Shown: positions 1-9,812 of the stretch, piece after piece | Position numbering within the stretch: the first letter of the stretch is position 1 | How the letters are laid out: the number at the start of each line of letters is the position of its first letter | Origin: Pseudobdellovibrionaceae bacterium | GTDB taxonomy: Bacteria; Bdellovibrionota; Bdellovibrionia; Bdellovibrionales; Bdellovibrionaceae | Assembly (NCBI GenBank): GCA_016719575.1 | Contig: JADJYV010000013.1 | Span: 434,001 to 498,000, forward strand | Direction: 5' to 3' | Length of the DNA stretch: 64,000 nucleotides | The notes under the pieces: model-generated | Databases searched by the model: none | What the model was told of the DNA's origin: nothing | What the model saw: only the letters and a program-made list of their open reading frames with translations | Translations under genes and position numbers: made by a program

Positions 1-2450
1 CCCAAACCTTTGCATCCGCCAAGGTTGAAGTTTGTTTGGCATTAAAAGTTGACCAGTCAGCAGAAGACAAAGCTCCGCGATTTGTTCCAGAAGCGGTAGG
101 GATATTAAAGGTGTGATCCGAACCGGCAGAAGAAATATTAAAGTCGGTACCGGCACTACCAGTAACAAAACTCTGAGTGCCCGCAGTAAGACCGTTGATA
201 TTGGTAATCCCGCTACCAGCTACACCAAGAGATTTTGTGGTAGAACCATCGTAGTACTTGATTGTTCCCGCATCGTACCACATCTGTCCTGCAACCGTGC
301 CGTTGGTAGAGTTCGCAGAAAGACCAAAATATTTGCTCGCCGCCATAGTGATATTGCCAGCGTTGGTAAGATCATTGCCACCCACGCAAGGCGCCCACCA
401 TGGTGTCGCCAGCTTTATTCACCGGAGTGTAGGTCAGAGCCGAAGTGACATCCGAAGCCGCAATCGCAGCCCCAGCACTCACGCGGCCCTTAGCATCCAC
501 AGTGACCTTAGAATAAGTCCCCGCCGTCACACCAGTAGTTGAAAGACTTGAAACTCCCGCAGTGTCGATAGACACATCACCAGACATCGTGACTTCAGTC
601 GCCGCATTGCCAGAGTTACCAACCCAGATTTTTCCGTTAGCCAGTGTGGGAAGAGAAGGATCCGGATAAGCACAAGACCAACCCGTTACTGACCACTTCA
701 GTACATGACCTGATGTAGAGCAGGCAAAGTTGACTAAGTTGCCAGCTGGACCCGCAATAATCACACCCGAAGTGGCCGCATTGATACCGCCAGTGCTCAG
801 CATGGGAGCAGTGATTTTGCCTGCACCGATAGCAAGGGCGCCAGCATTATCAAGGGTGGCATCACCGGACATAGTCACTGCGGTGGCTGCATTGCCAGAG
901 TTACCCACCCAGATTTGGGCTGAGTTCAAAGACGTTCCCATTTTGTTATTAAACAATGACCAGTCCGCAGCAGAGAGAGCTCCGCGATTGGCCGCAGAAG
1001 CTGTTGGGATATCCAAAGTATGGGTAGAACCAACAGAAGAAATGGTGATATTCGTTCCGGCGGTGCCAACAACAAAGCTCTGTGCTGTCGCAACAAGTCC
1101 GTTCATGCTCTGCATGCCAGCGCCAGCCACGCCCAAAGGAATTGCCGCAGCACCATCCCAGTACATAATAGTGTTAAGATCGGAGCGATACCACATCTTG
1201 CCTTCGTCACCAGCGACCAATCCCGCAGGATCCGAGGTCACAGACACAAGACTCAAGCTCCCTAGCATGACATCGCCAGCTTTGTTCACAGGAGTAAAAC
1301 CCAGAGCGGCGGTGATATCTGAAGACGCCAAGTTAGAACCGCTTAAAACTCTCCCCTTCGCATCAACGCCGACTTTCGAGTAAGTCCCCGCCGTCACACC
1401 CGAAGTCGCAAGAGTCAGAGCGCCGGCAGTGTCAATCGTTGCGTCTCCGCTCATCGTCACAGCTTCAGCTTGCCCCGAAGCATTACCAACTAAGATTTTG
1501 CCGTTCGCAAGAGCCGAGGTTTGTTTGTTATTAAAGATGTTCCAATCCGTACTTGATAAGTAACCATCTGTGGCCGTGCCAGCTTGAGAGATCGAGATCG
1601 TAGCAGTCGAAGTTCCGGTGACACTCAATGGGGCATTTGCAACCACACTGGCAACGCCTGAAGCCGCGGGCGTTGCGGGAGTCCACGCTGTGCCATTAAA
1701 AACCAAGATTTGTCCATTCGTAGGAGCTGTTGCAGACACCGCTTGCCCCTGAATCTTGACCACAGTGTTTGTGGCAAAAGCTCCGGTGACATCGCCAGCT
1801 AAAGACGTCGAGCTCGAAAGATAAGCGGATCCAGGATTTTTAACCAGACGCCAAAACTCATCGTACTGAGTTTGCGACAGGTCACTGTTAGCGTTCAGAG
1901 TTTTATCGACAGCTGAGTCAATGCGAAGAAGGTCCCCGGTTCCATAGCCATTGAGTTTGTAGGCCTGCAAGGCCGACGGCACAGGATTGATTTTTAGCGC
2001 CGGAAGATTCTGCACACCGCTGCCATCTCCGGCATCAAAGGAGACCATCAAAATGCGAGGTTCACTGGCACTTGCGGGAGTAAATCCCGTGTGCGGAGCC
2101 GAACAGGTTAAGCCCGTAAAAGTTTTGCTGTTATTGAATAAGTCATAAAGATCAGTCACATTGCCATTGAAGCTACTAAGATCCGGCAGCTCCATCACCA
2201 ATATCAAAAGAAAAAGTACCTGCTGTTGTGGACAAGTCCAACGAACGAGACTCGGTATACAAAAGACAACTTCTATTGACATCGTAGATCGCCACTGAAA
2301 AGGCAACGCTTGCTGAGGTCACCGGCGTAACGCCATCAGCACTCATAATCCGACCGGTATAGTTAATGCCAGGATTGGCATTCAGGGCGGCATCAGCAAA
2401 GTTGCAAACATTAGAATGAAAAGTCCGAGACAACAACGCGCAAACCGCAT
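1..2450 (-). pseudogene. Repetitive tail-fibre-like surface protein, frameshifted and partial
   Basis: The product is rich in Gly, Ala, Ser and Thr and carries at least two long repeats of the pattern VGN.GNA..VTMSGD...D.AG, then VTAGTYSKV.VDAKGRV, then PVNKAGDTM. This layout is typical of phage tail-fibre-like cell-surface proteins of predatory deltaproteobacteria-type genomes. The probable start is ATG at 2450, giving a hydrophobic signal peptide (MRFARCCLGLFILMFATL). The reading frame then changes three times: near 2395-2405 (signal peptide to ADAALNANPG), near 2170-2185 (IGDGAAGS stop, continuing as DLSSFNGN), and near 372-385 (an extra G in CGTGGGTGGC, continuing as GNDLTNAGNI down to base 1). 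Each is repaired by one base. The C-terminus lies beyond the left edge. It is either a decayed gene or a stretch with base-calling errors; the sequence alone cannot tell. Confidence 0.75.
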
Positions 2451-2711
2451 CTTTAAAAATAAAGAAGCAAAAACTCAATTATGGGAACAAAGACGTGGAA
2501 CAAACGTCCTGGATACCACATACGCTAGTATATGGGAAGTTCTTGAATCTTACTATGAAACAAATTGTGGTCAAAATTCTCAAAACGAGATGCAGACTAA
2601 GGCCTGTTTTACCGCAAACGAATTAATCAAAACAGCCCAAGTCTTGAACGATAATTACTTTGTTCTAAAATAAGTCACTTGCTTACCAAATCGCATAAAA
2701 AACTTGATTTT

Positions 2712-3134
2712 TTACCAAGCGGTGAGTTTTTGTGGGCTCGTAGAAGGAGTTTTTACTGGCAATCCTGCACTAACCCAGTCCTGAAAACCACCCATGTTGA
2801 AGGCATGAATCCCACGTTCAGCAAGCTTTTCGATTACCAAAGAAACTCGGCGACCAGAGCGACAATACAAGATAATTTCTTTTTTGGACTGTGCGCCGAG
2901 ATAAGAAATAAATCCCTCAAAATCAGCATCGATCGTGGATTTCGCGTACCAAAAAGCGGGCGAGGCCATACCTAAAACTACTTCGTCCTTCTCGCGGATG
3001 TCGATCAATATCGCATTTCCTTGCTCTACCAAAGTATTTGCATCTTGAACTGAGATCGGATTCGGATACTGATGCGCCAGAGCCATGTTTAGATTTCCAA
3101 ATAAAATACCGATTAAAATAACAAAAATTTTCAT
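2712..3134 (-). CDS. Periplasmic rhodanese-like sulfurtransferase
   Basis: Single rhodanese domain of 140 residues behind a Sec signal peptide (residues 1-20, ending MALA). The domain starts around ISVQDANTLVEQGNAILIDIRE and contains the active-site loop YCRSGRR with the catalytic cysteine near residue 91, followed by the usual G.H...MGGF..W end motif. Such proteins transfer sulfane sulfur to thiols or cyanide, or act as periplasmic thiol carriers; the exact acceptor cannot be read from the sequence. A strong SD (AGGAGG) precedes the ATG. It stands alone between two oppositely oriented regions, so no operon partner is visible. Confidence 0.85.
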   Translation of the reverse strand: MKIFVILIGILFGNLNMALAHQYPNPISVQDANTLVEQGNAILIDIREKDEVVLGMASPAFWYAKSTIDADFEGFISYLGAQSKKEIILYCRSGRRVSLVIEKLAERGIHAFNMGGFQDWVSAGLPVKTPSTSPQKLTAW

Positions 3135-3282
3135 AAATGCCTCCTATTAGTAAAATAAACACCGTCAACCTAAAGCACTGATGCACTCTTGTAAACTCAT
3201 TTTGGGGCGACAAGTCGAGAGCTTAGCGTTAAAACAAAATTCGCTTTGGCATTTGAGGGCTCTCGGGCCATGATCCTCAACT

Positions 3283-4146
3283 ATGAATTACTCAGAGATC
3301 AGAAGCGCCGCACGATTAGCCTCCCCTGCCTCCTTTTCTTCAAAATTAGAAATTTTCGCTCACCATTTTCCGAGGAACCCCCTACTGCCGGGAGCTCTTT
3401 CAGGATTACTCCTCGCTGAAAATTGCGGTGGGACAGACTGGTCACTAAAAAAAATCAAAGGGCTCCGCTTTCGCAAACCTCTCACTCCAGATTTGCCCGT
3501 TGTATTCACTTCCTTTGTCGCACAAGAGTCCGCAAACGAAAAAGTTTGCAGTGGAAAAATTCTCAGCGGCAATGACACAATTGCTGATGGCGACTTTACT
3601 TTTACAAAAGTAGCCCTTCCGCTAATAAGAGAATCTCGACTCAAGTCAGATGCCGGCTTTTGGACCGCCACGCAAATTCGTGAATATTTGCCACATGGCG
3701 AGACCATCGTTCTGATTGATGAGCTTGTTGAGGTCCACTACCCACCTGAAATTCAAGATGCACTTTCTGGACAAAAAGAGCTTAACCTAGATCAAGCCCA
3801 ATTGATCGGGACAAGAATTCACACAAAATCAGACCTCGAGGCTAACAACTTCTGGCTAGATCAGAATATTCTCCCCTCAACCATCCTAAGTGAATTGGTT
3901 GCTCAGGCGGGCGCCCTGATCTTGGCTCCCTTTTTTAAAGGAACAAAACCCCAGGTTTCGCTTCTTGGATGTGATACGGAATATTTTGGATTGGCCGCAG
4001 TGGGCGCCACAATCGACACCTTTGTTGAGTTAACTCGGGTGAAACGCCTCGGAAAACTGGGCAACATGATTCTCTTCAGTGGGGAGTGTTACGTTGGGCA
4101 AGTAAAAATCGCTCAAATAAGCTTCAATGCCATGGCAAGTTTTTAG
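3283..4146 (+). CDS. Double-hotdog FabZ/FabA-like dehydratase protein
   Basis: The 287-residue protein looks like two fused hotdog domains. Domain 1 carries the FabZ active-site motif HHFPRNPLLPG with His28, but the residue aligned to the FabZ catalytic Glu is Leu42. Domain 2 begins near LPHGETIVLIDELVEV (about residue 136, resembling FabZ LPHRYPFLLVDRV). It has Asn189 where the His should be but keeps Glu204 in SELVAQAG. The two domains therefore have complementary halves of one hydroxyacyl dehydratase site, as in double-hotdog DH domains of fatty acid and polyketide synthases. Likely substrate is a 3-hydroxyacyl thioester, but neither substrate nor pathway is shown by neighbours. No clear SD precedes the ATG. 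The start is the first Met in frame and could be wrong by a few codons. Confidence 0.6.
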   Translation: MNYSEIRSAARLASPASFSSKLEIFAHHFPRNPLLPGALSGLLLAENCGGTDWSLKKIKGLRFRKPLTPDLPVVFTSFVAQESANEKVCSGKILSGNDTIADGDFTFTKVALPLIRESRLKSDAGFWTATQIREYLPHGETIVLIDELVEVHYPPEIQDALSGQKELNLDQAQLIGTRIHTKSDLEANNFWLDQNILPSTILSELVAQAGALILAPFFKGTKPQVSLLGCDTEYFGLAAVGATIDTFVELTRVKRLGKLGNMILFSGECYVGQVKIAQISFNAMASF

Positions 4147-4197
4147 AGAATCAGATTCCCCTTGCCCAAGGCGCCCAGGTCTGGCTAATAACTGGCC

Positions 4198-6756
4198 ATG
4201 GAAAATCAAAATTTGAAACGACCGGAATTATTACTTCCCGTTGGCACCAAAGAAATGGCTATGGCCGCCATTCATAATGGCGCCGATGCCATTTTCATGG
4301 GGGTTCCCGGGTTTAATGCCCGCGGCAGAAGCTACGATTTTCAAATTGAAGAGGTTCAAGAAATCATCGAGACCTGCCATATCTACGGCGTAAAAGTAAA
4401 TCTCGCCTTAAACATACTTATCTTTCAAAACGAACTCGAAAAGGTTGTCGCCGTTTTGGAGAAAATTCTTCCTTTAAAGCCAGATGCTTTTATCGTTCAG
4501 GATTTGGGTTTAGTGCGCTTGCTTCGCCAAATGGCTCCCGGACAAAGAGTTCATGCCTCCACGCAAATGAGCATTAGCAATGCCGAGGCGATTCAGTGGC
4601 TGGAGGACCTAGGGATACAACGGTTTGTATTAGCTAGAGAAAATTCCATCAAGGAAATTCAAGCGATAAAGCAAAACACGACGAAGGAGATAGAAGTCTT
4701 TGTTCATGGTGCTTTATGTGTTAGCTACTCTGGCCAATGTTTTACTTCCGAGAGCATTGGTGGACGTTCCGCGAACCGGGGCCAATGTGCTCAAAGCTGC
4801 CGCTTCAGCTATGAGATGTATGTCGATGGCGAAAAAAAAGATCTGCAGGGAAGATCCTTTTTGGTTTCACCTCAAGATCTTTGTGGCATCAATGAGGTTC
4901 CCAGCCTTATGAAGGCCGGTGTCGACTGTTTTAAAATCGAAGGACGCCTAAAAACGCCAGAGTATGTGGCGACGGCGGCACGCAGTTTTGACGAGGCCAT
5001 AAGAACAGCCCAAATTTCGAAAGCGCTTTCTGGCCCCCTTTTGTTGAAAAAGCAGATGGCGACCTCCTACTCACGAGGTTTCTACAGTGGCTGGCTTCAC
5101 GGCGTGAGTCATCAAAAGCTGGTCGAAGGCACTTTTAGCTCTCATAGAGGATTCGAGTTTGGAAAAATTCTTCGGGTGAATAGCAAATCCCTCGAAGTGC
5201 AATTGAACGAAGAGGTCTTCGCGCAAGGTCTGAAAGCTGATTTTATTAAGCCCGGTGATGGCGTGCTGTGGGTGTTCAAGGGTCCCAATGGCCAGAGCAC
5301 CGAAAAAGGGGGCTTTGTCTTTTCTGCAAAGTCCCTTTCCGATCGCCACATGGAGCTTGAGTTCTCAAGAGAGCTCGCGATGGACAATGTCTATTTGGGT
5401 GCGCGCATTTTTTATAATCACGACAAGGATCTTAAAAAAGATGTCGCTCTTAGTGTAGAGGACAAACAAAGAAAAAAACGCATTCCCGTCAACGTTCGCG
5501 CTGAAGCTGCGCTCGGAAAGCCACTCAAAGTACAATACACAGATGGAAAAAATGTGGTGACTGCTTTTTCTGAAAATGTCTGCGAAACTGCCAAAAGCAA
5601 AGGCCTTGAGGCTCTTGATTTGCAAACAGAGCTTTTTGCCTTGATGGGCAGCCCTTTCCGCGGCGAAAGCTTTGTGTGTGAATTAGATCCCGCGACTCCC
5701 CTCTTCTTACCTCATCGGCAAATTAAAGAACTGCGACAACAATTGATAGCAAAGCTTACGGAGTTACGAATTCGCAATGGCGAAGACCGCGTCCTCGAGC
5801 CTGCCGCCCATATTCTGGAGTGGATTGAAAGTCGCAAGTCCCACCAAAAAGAAGCACAAGGTATCAAACTCAACTTGTTGTTACGCGAAAGAGCGCAGGT
5901 CGAGGATGTGACAAAAGCCCTCGAAAAGGGCGAACTTCTTTTGGCGAGAATAAATGTAGTGATTTTGGATTTTGAGTTTGGCCGAGATTATGAGGCTAGT
6001 CTGAATCTCTTAAGAGACCACGGCCTGAAAGTAGCCATCGCTACCACCCGTATTTTAAAACCCAATGAACATCGCAATATTAAGCAGATTATGAATCTTA
6101 ACCCCGACGCTATTCTCGCGAGAAATTTGGGTGCGGTTCAGTATTTACAAGCAAACGAATATCAGGGACTGATTCTCGACGACTTCAGCTTGAACGTTAC
6201 CAATCATTTGACAACTGAATACCTTCTCGCAAAAGGAATTTATAGCCTTTGCCTTGGCTACGATCTCAATCATCTTCAGCTCAACGAATTGCTTCAATCT
6301 GGTGCCGCAAATCGCTTCGAGGTGACCGTTTATCAATACATGCCGAGCTTTCATATGGAGCATTGTGTATTTGCGGCATTTTTAAGTAAGGGCTCAAGCT
6401 ATCTGGATTGCGGCAAGCCTTGCGAAAAACACGAGGTCAAACTGAAGGATCAATTTGGCCATTGGCATCAGATTAAGGCTGATCAGGAGTGTCGCAATAC
6501 AATGTTCAATAGCACATCACAATCCGCTGCCCGTTATCTTAAGGAATGGGAGTCACTAGGACTTGGTTATATTCGATACGAGGCTCTCAAAGAAAGAGGC
6601 GCTGAGCTTATCACTAAAATTAAGGCTCATTTAGATTTCATTAACGGCGAAAAAGAGCTCACCTCGTTAATTAAAGACCTTGGCGATGTGGAAAGCTACG
6701 GACTTTCCGAGAGTCATTTTCAGAGAGAAAAGGAATATCAAAGCAGAAAAAAGTAG
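4198..6756 (+). CDS. U32 family protein, RlhA/TrhP-like RNA hydroxylation type (long form)
   Basis: The U32 signature EVFVHGALC is at residues 166-174, and the four cysteines 174, 181, 197 and 201 (in CVSYSGQC...GQCAQSC) match the Fe-S binding set of this family. The N-terminal half is a TIM-barrel-like region (PELLLPVGTKEMAMAA...ADAIFMG). At 852 residues it is longer than E. coli TrhP (about 450) and RlhA (about 650). The C-terminal third repeats U32-like features, including a second Cys cluster (HCVFAAFLSKGSSYLDCGKPC) and CRNTMFNS. Although named peptidase U32, characterised bacterial members install 5-hydroxy groups on tRNA U34 or 23S rRNA C2501, so an RNA-modification role is more likely than proteolysis. 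The neighbouring RlmI gene fits. It starts 51 bases after the hotdog gene. Confidence 0.75.
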   Translation: MENQNLKRPELLLPVGTKEMAMAAIHNGADAIFMGVPGFNARGRSYDFQIEEVQEIIETCHIYGVKVNLALNILIFQNELEKVVAVLEKILPLKPDAFIVQDLGLVRLLRQMAPGQRVHASTQMSISNAEAIQWLEDLGIQRFVLARENSIKEIQAIKQNTTKEIEVFVHGALCVSYSGQCFTSESIGGRSANRGQCAQSCRFSYEMYVDGEKKDLQGRSFLVSPQDLCGINEVPSLMKAGVDCFKIEGRLKTPEYVATAARSFDEAIRTAQISKALSGPLLLKKQMATSYSRGFYSGWLHGVSHQKLVEGTFSSHRGFEFGKILRVNSKSLEVQLNEEVFAQGLKADFIKPGDGVLWVFKGPNGQSTEKGGFVFSAKSLSDRHMELEFSRELAMDNVYLGARIFYNHDKDLKKDVALSVEDKQRKKRIPVNVRAEAALGKPLKVQYTDGKNVVTAFSENVCETAKSKGLEALDLQTELFALMGSPFRGESFVCELDPATPLFLPHRQIKELRQQLIAKLTELRIRNGEDRVLEPAAHILEWIESRKSHQKEAQGIKLNLLLRERAQVEDVTKALEKGELLLARINVVILDFEFGRDYEASLNLLRDHGLKVAIATTRILKPNEHRNIKQIMNLNPDAILARNLGAVQYLQANEYQGLILDDFSLNVTNHLTTEYLLAKGIYSLCLGYDLNHLQLNELLQSGAANRFEVTVYQYMPSFHMEHCVFAAFLSKGSSYLDCGKPCEKHEVKLKDQFGHWHQIKADQECRNTMFNSTSQSAARYLKEWESLGLGYIRYEALKERGAELITKIKAHLDFINGEKELTSLIKDLGDVESYGLSESHFQREKEYQSRKK

Positions 6757-6796
6757 TCAGCGAAGAGCAGACTTAAAAATTCGCTCCTATTTAGGT

Positions 6797-7087
6797 CTAA
6801 GGTTCTGATGAATATTTTGCACTCAGGTACTTCTCGAACTCTTTCAGAATTCCCAGCATCACGCGTTTTAAAACTTCGTCAAACAAAGGGTCACTCTCCT
6901 GATCCTTATCGTGTTTAAGAAAATCTTCTAGGATTTGAGCTTCTCGCTCAGGACTTAAAAAGGGCAGGCCCTGGTCTTGCTTGATTTTCCAAATTGCCAT
7001 CGTCAAATCACGACGGCGCAGAAGCAAGACTTGCAACTCCTTTTGTACTTGATCTACTTCTTGGCGAAGGCTCGCAATAGTATCCAA
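6797..7087 (-). CDS. AroQ-type chorismate mutase-like protein
   Basis: A short all-helical protein of about 96 residues with the AroQ fold pattern: LR.EVD.V..EL..LL.RR.DL, then KIKQ, then SPEREAQIL. The conserved arginines of the first helix (LRQEV), the second Arg (LLLRRRDL), the Lys of KIKQ and the PERE pair are present, which matches chorismate-to-prephenate mutases. The Asp preceding RE in E. coli AroQ is not conserved here. The start is uncertain: a GTG at 7099 has AAAGG almost touching it, whereas TTG at 7087 is well spaced from AAAGGTGG, so the TTG was chosen. It lies 30 bases upstream of a convergent-free gap after rlmI and probably shares its transcript. No other shikimate-pathway gene is nearby. 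Confidence 0.65.
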   Translation of the reverse strand: MDTIASLRQEVDQVQKELQVLLLRRRDLTMAIWKIKQDQGLPFLSPEREAQILEDFLKHDKDQESDPLFDEVLKRVMLGILKEFEKYLSAKYSSEP

Positions 7088-7117
7088 AATCCCATCCACC
7101 TTTCAATTTAATACGGA

Positions 7118-8335
7118 TTAATCCAGACGAAAAAGGGCAAATTTTAAGTAACGCAACTCTTCCATTGCTAAAGGATAGGGGTGATCAACCGGCTGTCCGC
7201 CCATGTAAATCAGTGTGGCCTTCTTTCGGACCCGAGAAAAGGCTTCTTGGCAAATATCCATAAACTCTCGTGAAGAGATATGGCTTGAGCAAGAGCTAGC
7301 AGCAAAATATCCCTCGGGATTAACAAGCTTAATCGAGTTTGAAAAAACTTTTGTATAAGCTGCCTTGGCTTGTTCCACGGATTTTTCATTGGGTGCAAAG
7401 CTAGGTGGGTCAGTAATTACCATATCGTATTTTTTCTTTTCAACATTTTGCTGTTCAAGGTACTCAAAGGCATCGGTGGCAATATCATTATGAATGGTTT
7501 TGAGCTCATTGATTGCAAAATTTCGATCCACGGCTTGAATGGCCACTTTGGCAATATCAACACTCGTGACTTCTTTAGCTCCCCCTTTGGCGGCAAAGAT
7601 TGAAAACCCACCGGTGTAGCTAAATAAATTAAGGACGGTCTTTCCTGCTGAAAAAGACTGTATCATCTTTCTGTTGTCGCGCTGATCGAGAAAAAATCCA
7701 GTTTTGGCGGCATCTCGAATATTTGAGACGAACCGAACTCCATTTTCAAGAAACTCCACTTCAGGAGCCAAGGTACCGACAATGTTGGCGCCTTTTTCTT
7801 GTTCATCATTACGACGTTTAAGATAAACACATTTTATCTGTGGAAAAGTCGATTGAATTTTCGCAGAGATGACTTTGGCATTCCAAGTCTTTTCCATAAT
7901 GGCATGATCATGCTTAATGACGGCGGTATCGTTGTAAATATCAACGATCAATCCTGGAAAGCCATCACCCTCCCCATTTATAAGGCGAAAGGAATTTGTC
8001 ACAGTTAAATCAAAGGTCTTGCGAATTTCGACAGACTTGCGCCATTGAGTTTCGAAGTACAGTTCCAGGGTGCGTTTCACGTTATTGCGTCTAAAAATCG
8101 GCTCTTCTGCCAAGACCAAAACTCGAAATCGCAACTGGGTGTCGGCCTGCCAGATACCAAGAGCCAGGGGTTCGCCTTTGTAGTTAAGAAGTCGAACTCC
8201 TGACTTCGAACCGCGTCCCTCTTCAAAACAATTGGCAAATATCCACCGGTGTCCGCGTTTGAGATGTTTTGTGACATCCCTTTTAAGTTCGACAGCGAGA
8301 ACGGGCTCTTCGAAAGTAACAGGTTCAAAGCTCAT
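7118..8335 (-). CDS. rlmI: 23S rRNA m5C methyltransferase, RlmI (YccW) family
   Basis: At 405 residues this has the full RlmI layout: an N-terminal PUA domain (VELKRDVTKHLKRGHRWIFAN), an EEHEE-type linker domain (GEGDGFPGLIVDIY), and a C-terminal Rossmann methyltransferase. Diagnostic blocks are TGFFLDQRDNR, the SAM-binding LNLFSYTGGFSIFAA, the DPPSFA motif and the SSCSSHIS stretch with the catalytic cysteine. In E. coli the enzyme methylates C1962 of 23S rRNA. An AGGAG SD precedes the ATG. The chorismate mutase-like gene lies upstream of it on the map but downstream in transcription. Confidence is high for family and moderate for the exact target base. Confidence 0.88.
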   Translation of the reverse strand: MSFEPVTFEEPVLAVELKRDVTKHLKRGHRWIFANCFEEGRGSKSGVRLLNYKGEPLALGIWQADTQLRFRVLVLAEEPIFRRNNVKRTLELYFETQWRKSVEIRKTFDLTVTNSFRLINGEGDGFPGLIVDIYNDTAVIKHDHAIMEKTWNAKVISAKIQSTFPQIKCVYLKRRNDEQEKGANIVGTLAPEVEFLENGVRFVSNIRDAAKTGFFLDQRDNRKMIQSFSAGKTVLNLFSYTGGFSIFAAKGGAKEVTSVDIAKVAIQAVDRNFAINELKTIHNDIATDAFEYLEQQNVEKKKYDMVITDPPSFAPNEKSVEQAKAAYTKVFSNSIKLVNPEGYFAASSCSSHISSREFMDICQEAFSRVRKKATLIYMGGQPVDHPYPLAMEELRYLKFALFRLD

Positions 8336-8555
8336 TAAGGCACTCCTGGGTGACTTATCTATGTCAATTCGCTGACGCCCTCAAGGATTATAAGGACTTT
8401 TCGGGAGCGTTGGTAAATTTTTGAAATTCCCCAGTGCTTTTATCAATTTAAATTGCCTTAAACTGGGTCCTGATATTACAACCATTTAGCTTGCGGAATT
8501 GTTTCGTTTATATAAAGAAAAATACGTTCTACTGAACTACGAAAGGTCTCAATTA

Positions 8556-9278
8556 ATGAAACAAATGTTGCTGTTGGGTTTGATACTGCCGATGATTCTT
8601 GCTGACAGTGCCTGGGCAACTTCTTATAAAAACTGTTTTTCCAAGCATCTAGAAGAGGCTATTGAATTAAACCAATTCCGCCGTGGTCTCTACTCAGACC
8701 TCACAAATGGAAAATCCAGGAATATTTCGCGTAAAATGATTTGGACGGAATGGATCTCAAAGGTGCTATTTGCATCTGGAGTGGATCAGGCCGCTCACTC
8801 TTATCAAGAGGCCGGAATCAATATTGTTTGTGAGGAATTCATCACGATGGACAAAGTTCCGCCATTTCGAGAGAGGTTCGAACCAGGCCCTCCTCAAAGA
8901 AATGCCTTTGTTTCAATAGATTTCGATGGACTTAAGAAAGAGCTTTCACGTGATCTTGATACCAATAACTTCGCGGCAATGACACTTAAGCTTGAGAGAC
9001 AGATTGTACGCCTAGAAAAAGAGCCGCGGCTCAATTGTCTGGCGCGCCACCTTTTCGAATCAATGCTGAGAATACTTGATCTCGCTCCACAACATGAGAA
9101 GAGGGCAAGGTCTTTGGGAATATCGAGTCCTTTGGATATATCAAAAGAACTTCTGTCAATTCATTTGCTCGGATTCGGAACCTTCAAGCGAATCGATGAA
9201 GAAGCCCTAGCGGTCCAGCTGATGGGTATTCCATTAGTGTGTCAGGACATCCCGGAGATTCCCCGCGCAAGGCGCTAA
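8556..9278 (+). CDS. Secreted protein of unknown function
   Basis: A 240-residue protein with a clear Sec signal peptide (MKQMLLLGLILPMILADSAWA). The ATG at 8556 was preferred over an upstream in-frame ATG at 8499 because a GAAAGG SD sits nine bases before it and the signal peptide starts there. The mature part has four cysteines (KNCF, NIVCEEF, LNCLARH, LVCQD) that could form two disulfides, and is mostly helical by composition. No family was recognised. It is monocistronic, with divergent rlmI on the left and an unrelated lipoprotein on the right. Confidence 0.7.
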   Translation: MKQMLLLGLILPMILADSAWATSYKNCFSKHLEEAIELNQFRRGLYSDLTNGKSRNISRKMIWTEWISKVLFASGVDQAAHSYQEAGINIVCEEFITMDKVPPFRERFEPGPPQRNAFVSIDFDGLKKELSRDLDTNNFAAMTLKLERQIVRLEKEPRLNCLARHLFESMLRILDLAPQHEKRARSLGISSPLDISKELLSIHLLGFGTFKRIDEEALAVQLMGIPLVCQDIPEIPRARR

Positions 9279-9425
9279 ACGAGCTCATTTTCCCACTTTT
9301 TTGATGATTCCTATGCGCAAATTGTACCCCATGATGAACTGAAGGAAAGAGTTCAAATATTTCTTGTATACAATCTCAATGTGACCCAAACTTTCTTTTA
9401 GTGGCCTATCCGCCAAGGGAATATT

Positions 9426-9734
9426 ATGAAAATTAAAATCTGGAAATTTGCCGTTTGTAACTCATTGTTTTTATTTTCAGGCTGTGCCGGAATCAAAGTT
9501 GTCAATCCGAATCAAAAAAATGACACTTCTGGAACCTTGGCCCTTGATATAACCAATGGAAAAATCGAACTAGCAGAAACATATACCTGCAGAATAGTCG
9601 CCTCAAACGGCAATCGAGTTTCGGCAATTGGTAAAACTCAAGATGAAGCTCAAAAAGAGGCATTGGCAAAATGCCGTGATCAAACCTTGGTTTCATTTTG
9701 TGAAACTAAAAACGTAAAGTGTGAAAAAAATTGA
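9426..9734 (+). CDS. Small lipoprotein, unknown function
   Basis: A 102-residue protein with a type II signal peptide ending in the lipobox LFSGC, so the mature N-terminus is a lipidated cysteine. The mature part is about 85 residues, with the pattern YTCRIVASNGNRVSAIGKTQDEAQKEALAKC, which resembles small domains that repeat in bacterial lipoproteins. It ends in a Cys-containing tail (FCETKNVKCEKN). An AGGGA SD precedes the ATG. It lies convergent to the AP2 gene. Confidence 0.7.
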   Translation: MKIKIWKFAVCNSLFLFSGCAGIKVVNPNQKNDTSGTLALDITNGKIELAETYTCRIVASNGNRVSAIGKTQDEAQKEALAKCRDQTLVSFCETKNVKCEKN

Positions 9735-9812
9735 AAGGTCGCGAGTGGCTTTTTCAAAGCGTTGAACTCCATCTCTGAAAAAATCATTACCCTTGCTATG
9801 CGGTCGTCATTC

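Noticed and set aside
730..1383. 217-codon plus-strand frame at the left end
   Set aside because: Antisense to the repetitive surface-protein gene; its Pro/Ala-rich product is the mirror of the repeats.
2416..2673. 85-codon plus-strand frame upstream of the rhodanese gene
   Set aside because: No SD, overlaps the start of the surface-protein gene, and composition gives no domain or signal peptide.
4236..4252. TTGGCACC sequence resembling a sigma-54 -24 box
   Set aside because: Inside the U32 coding region and without a TTGC box at the right distance; the same applies to matches near 22684, 55153 and 61391.
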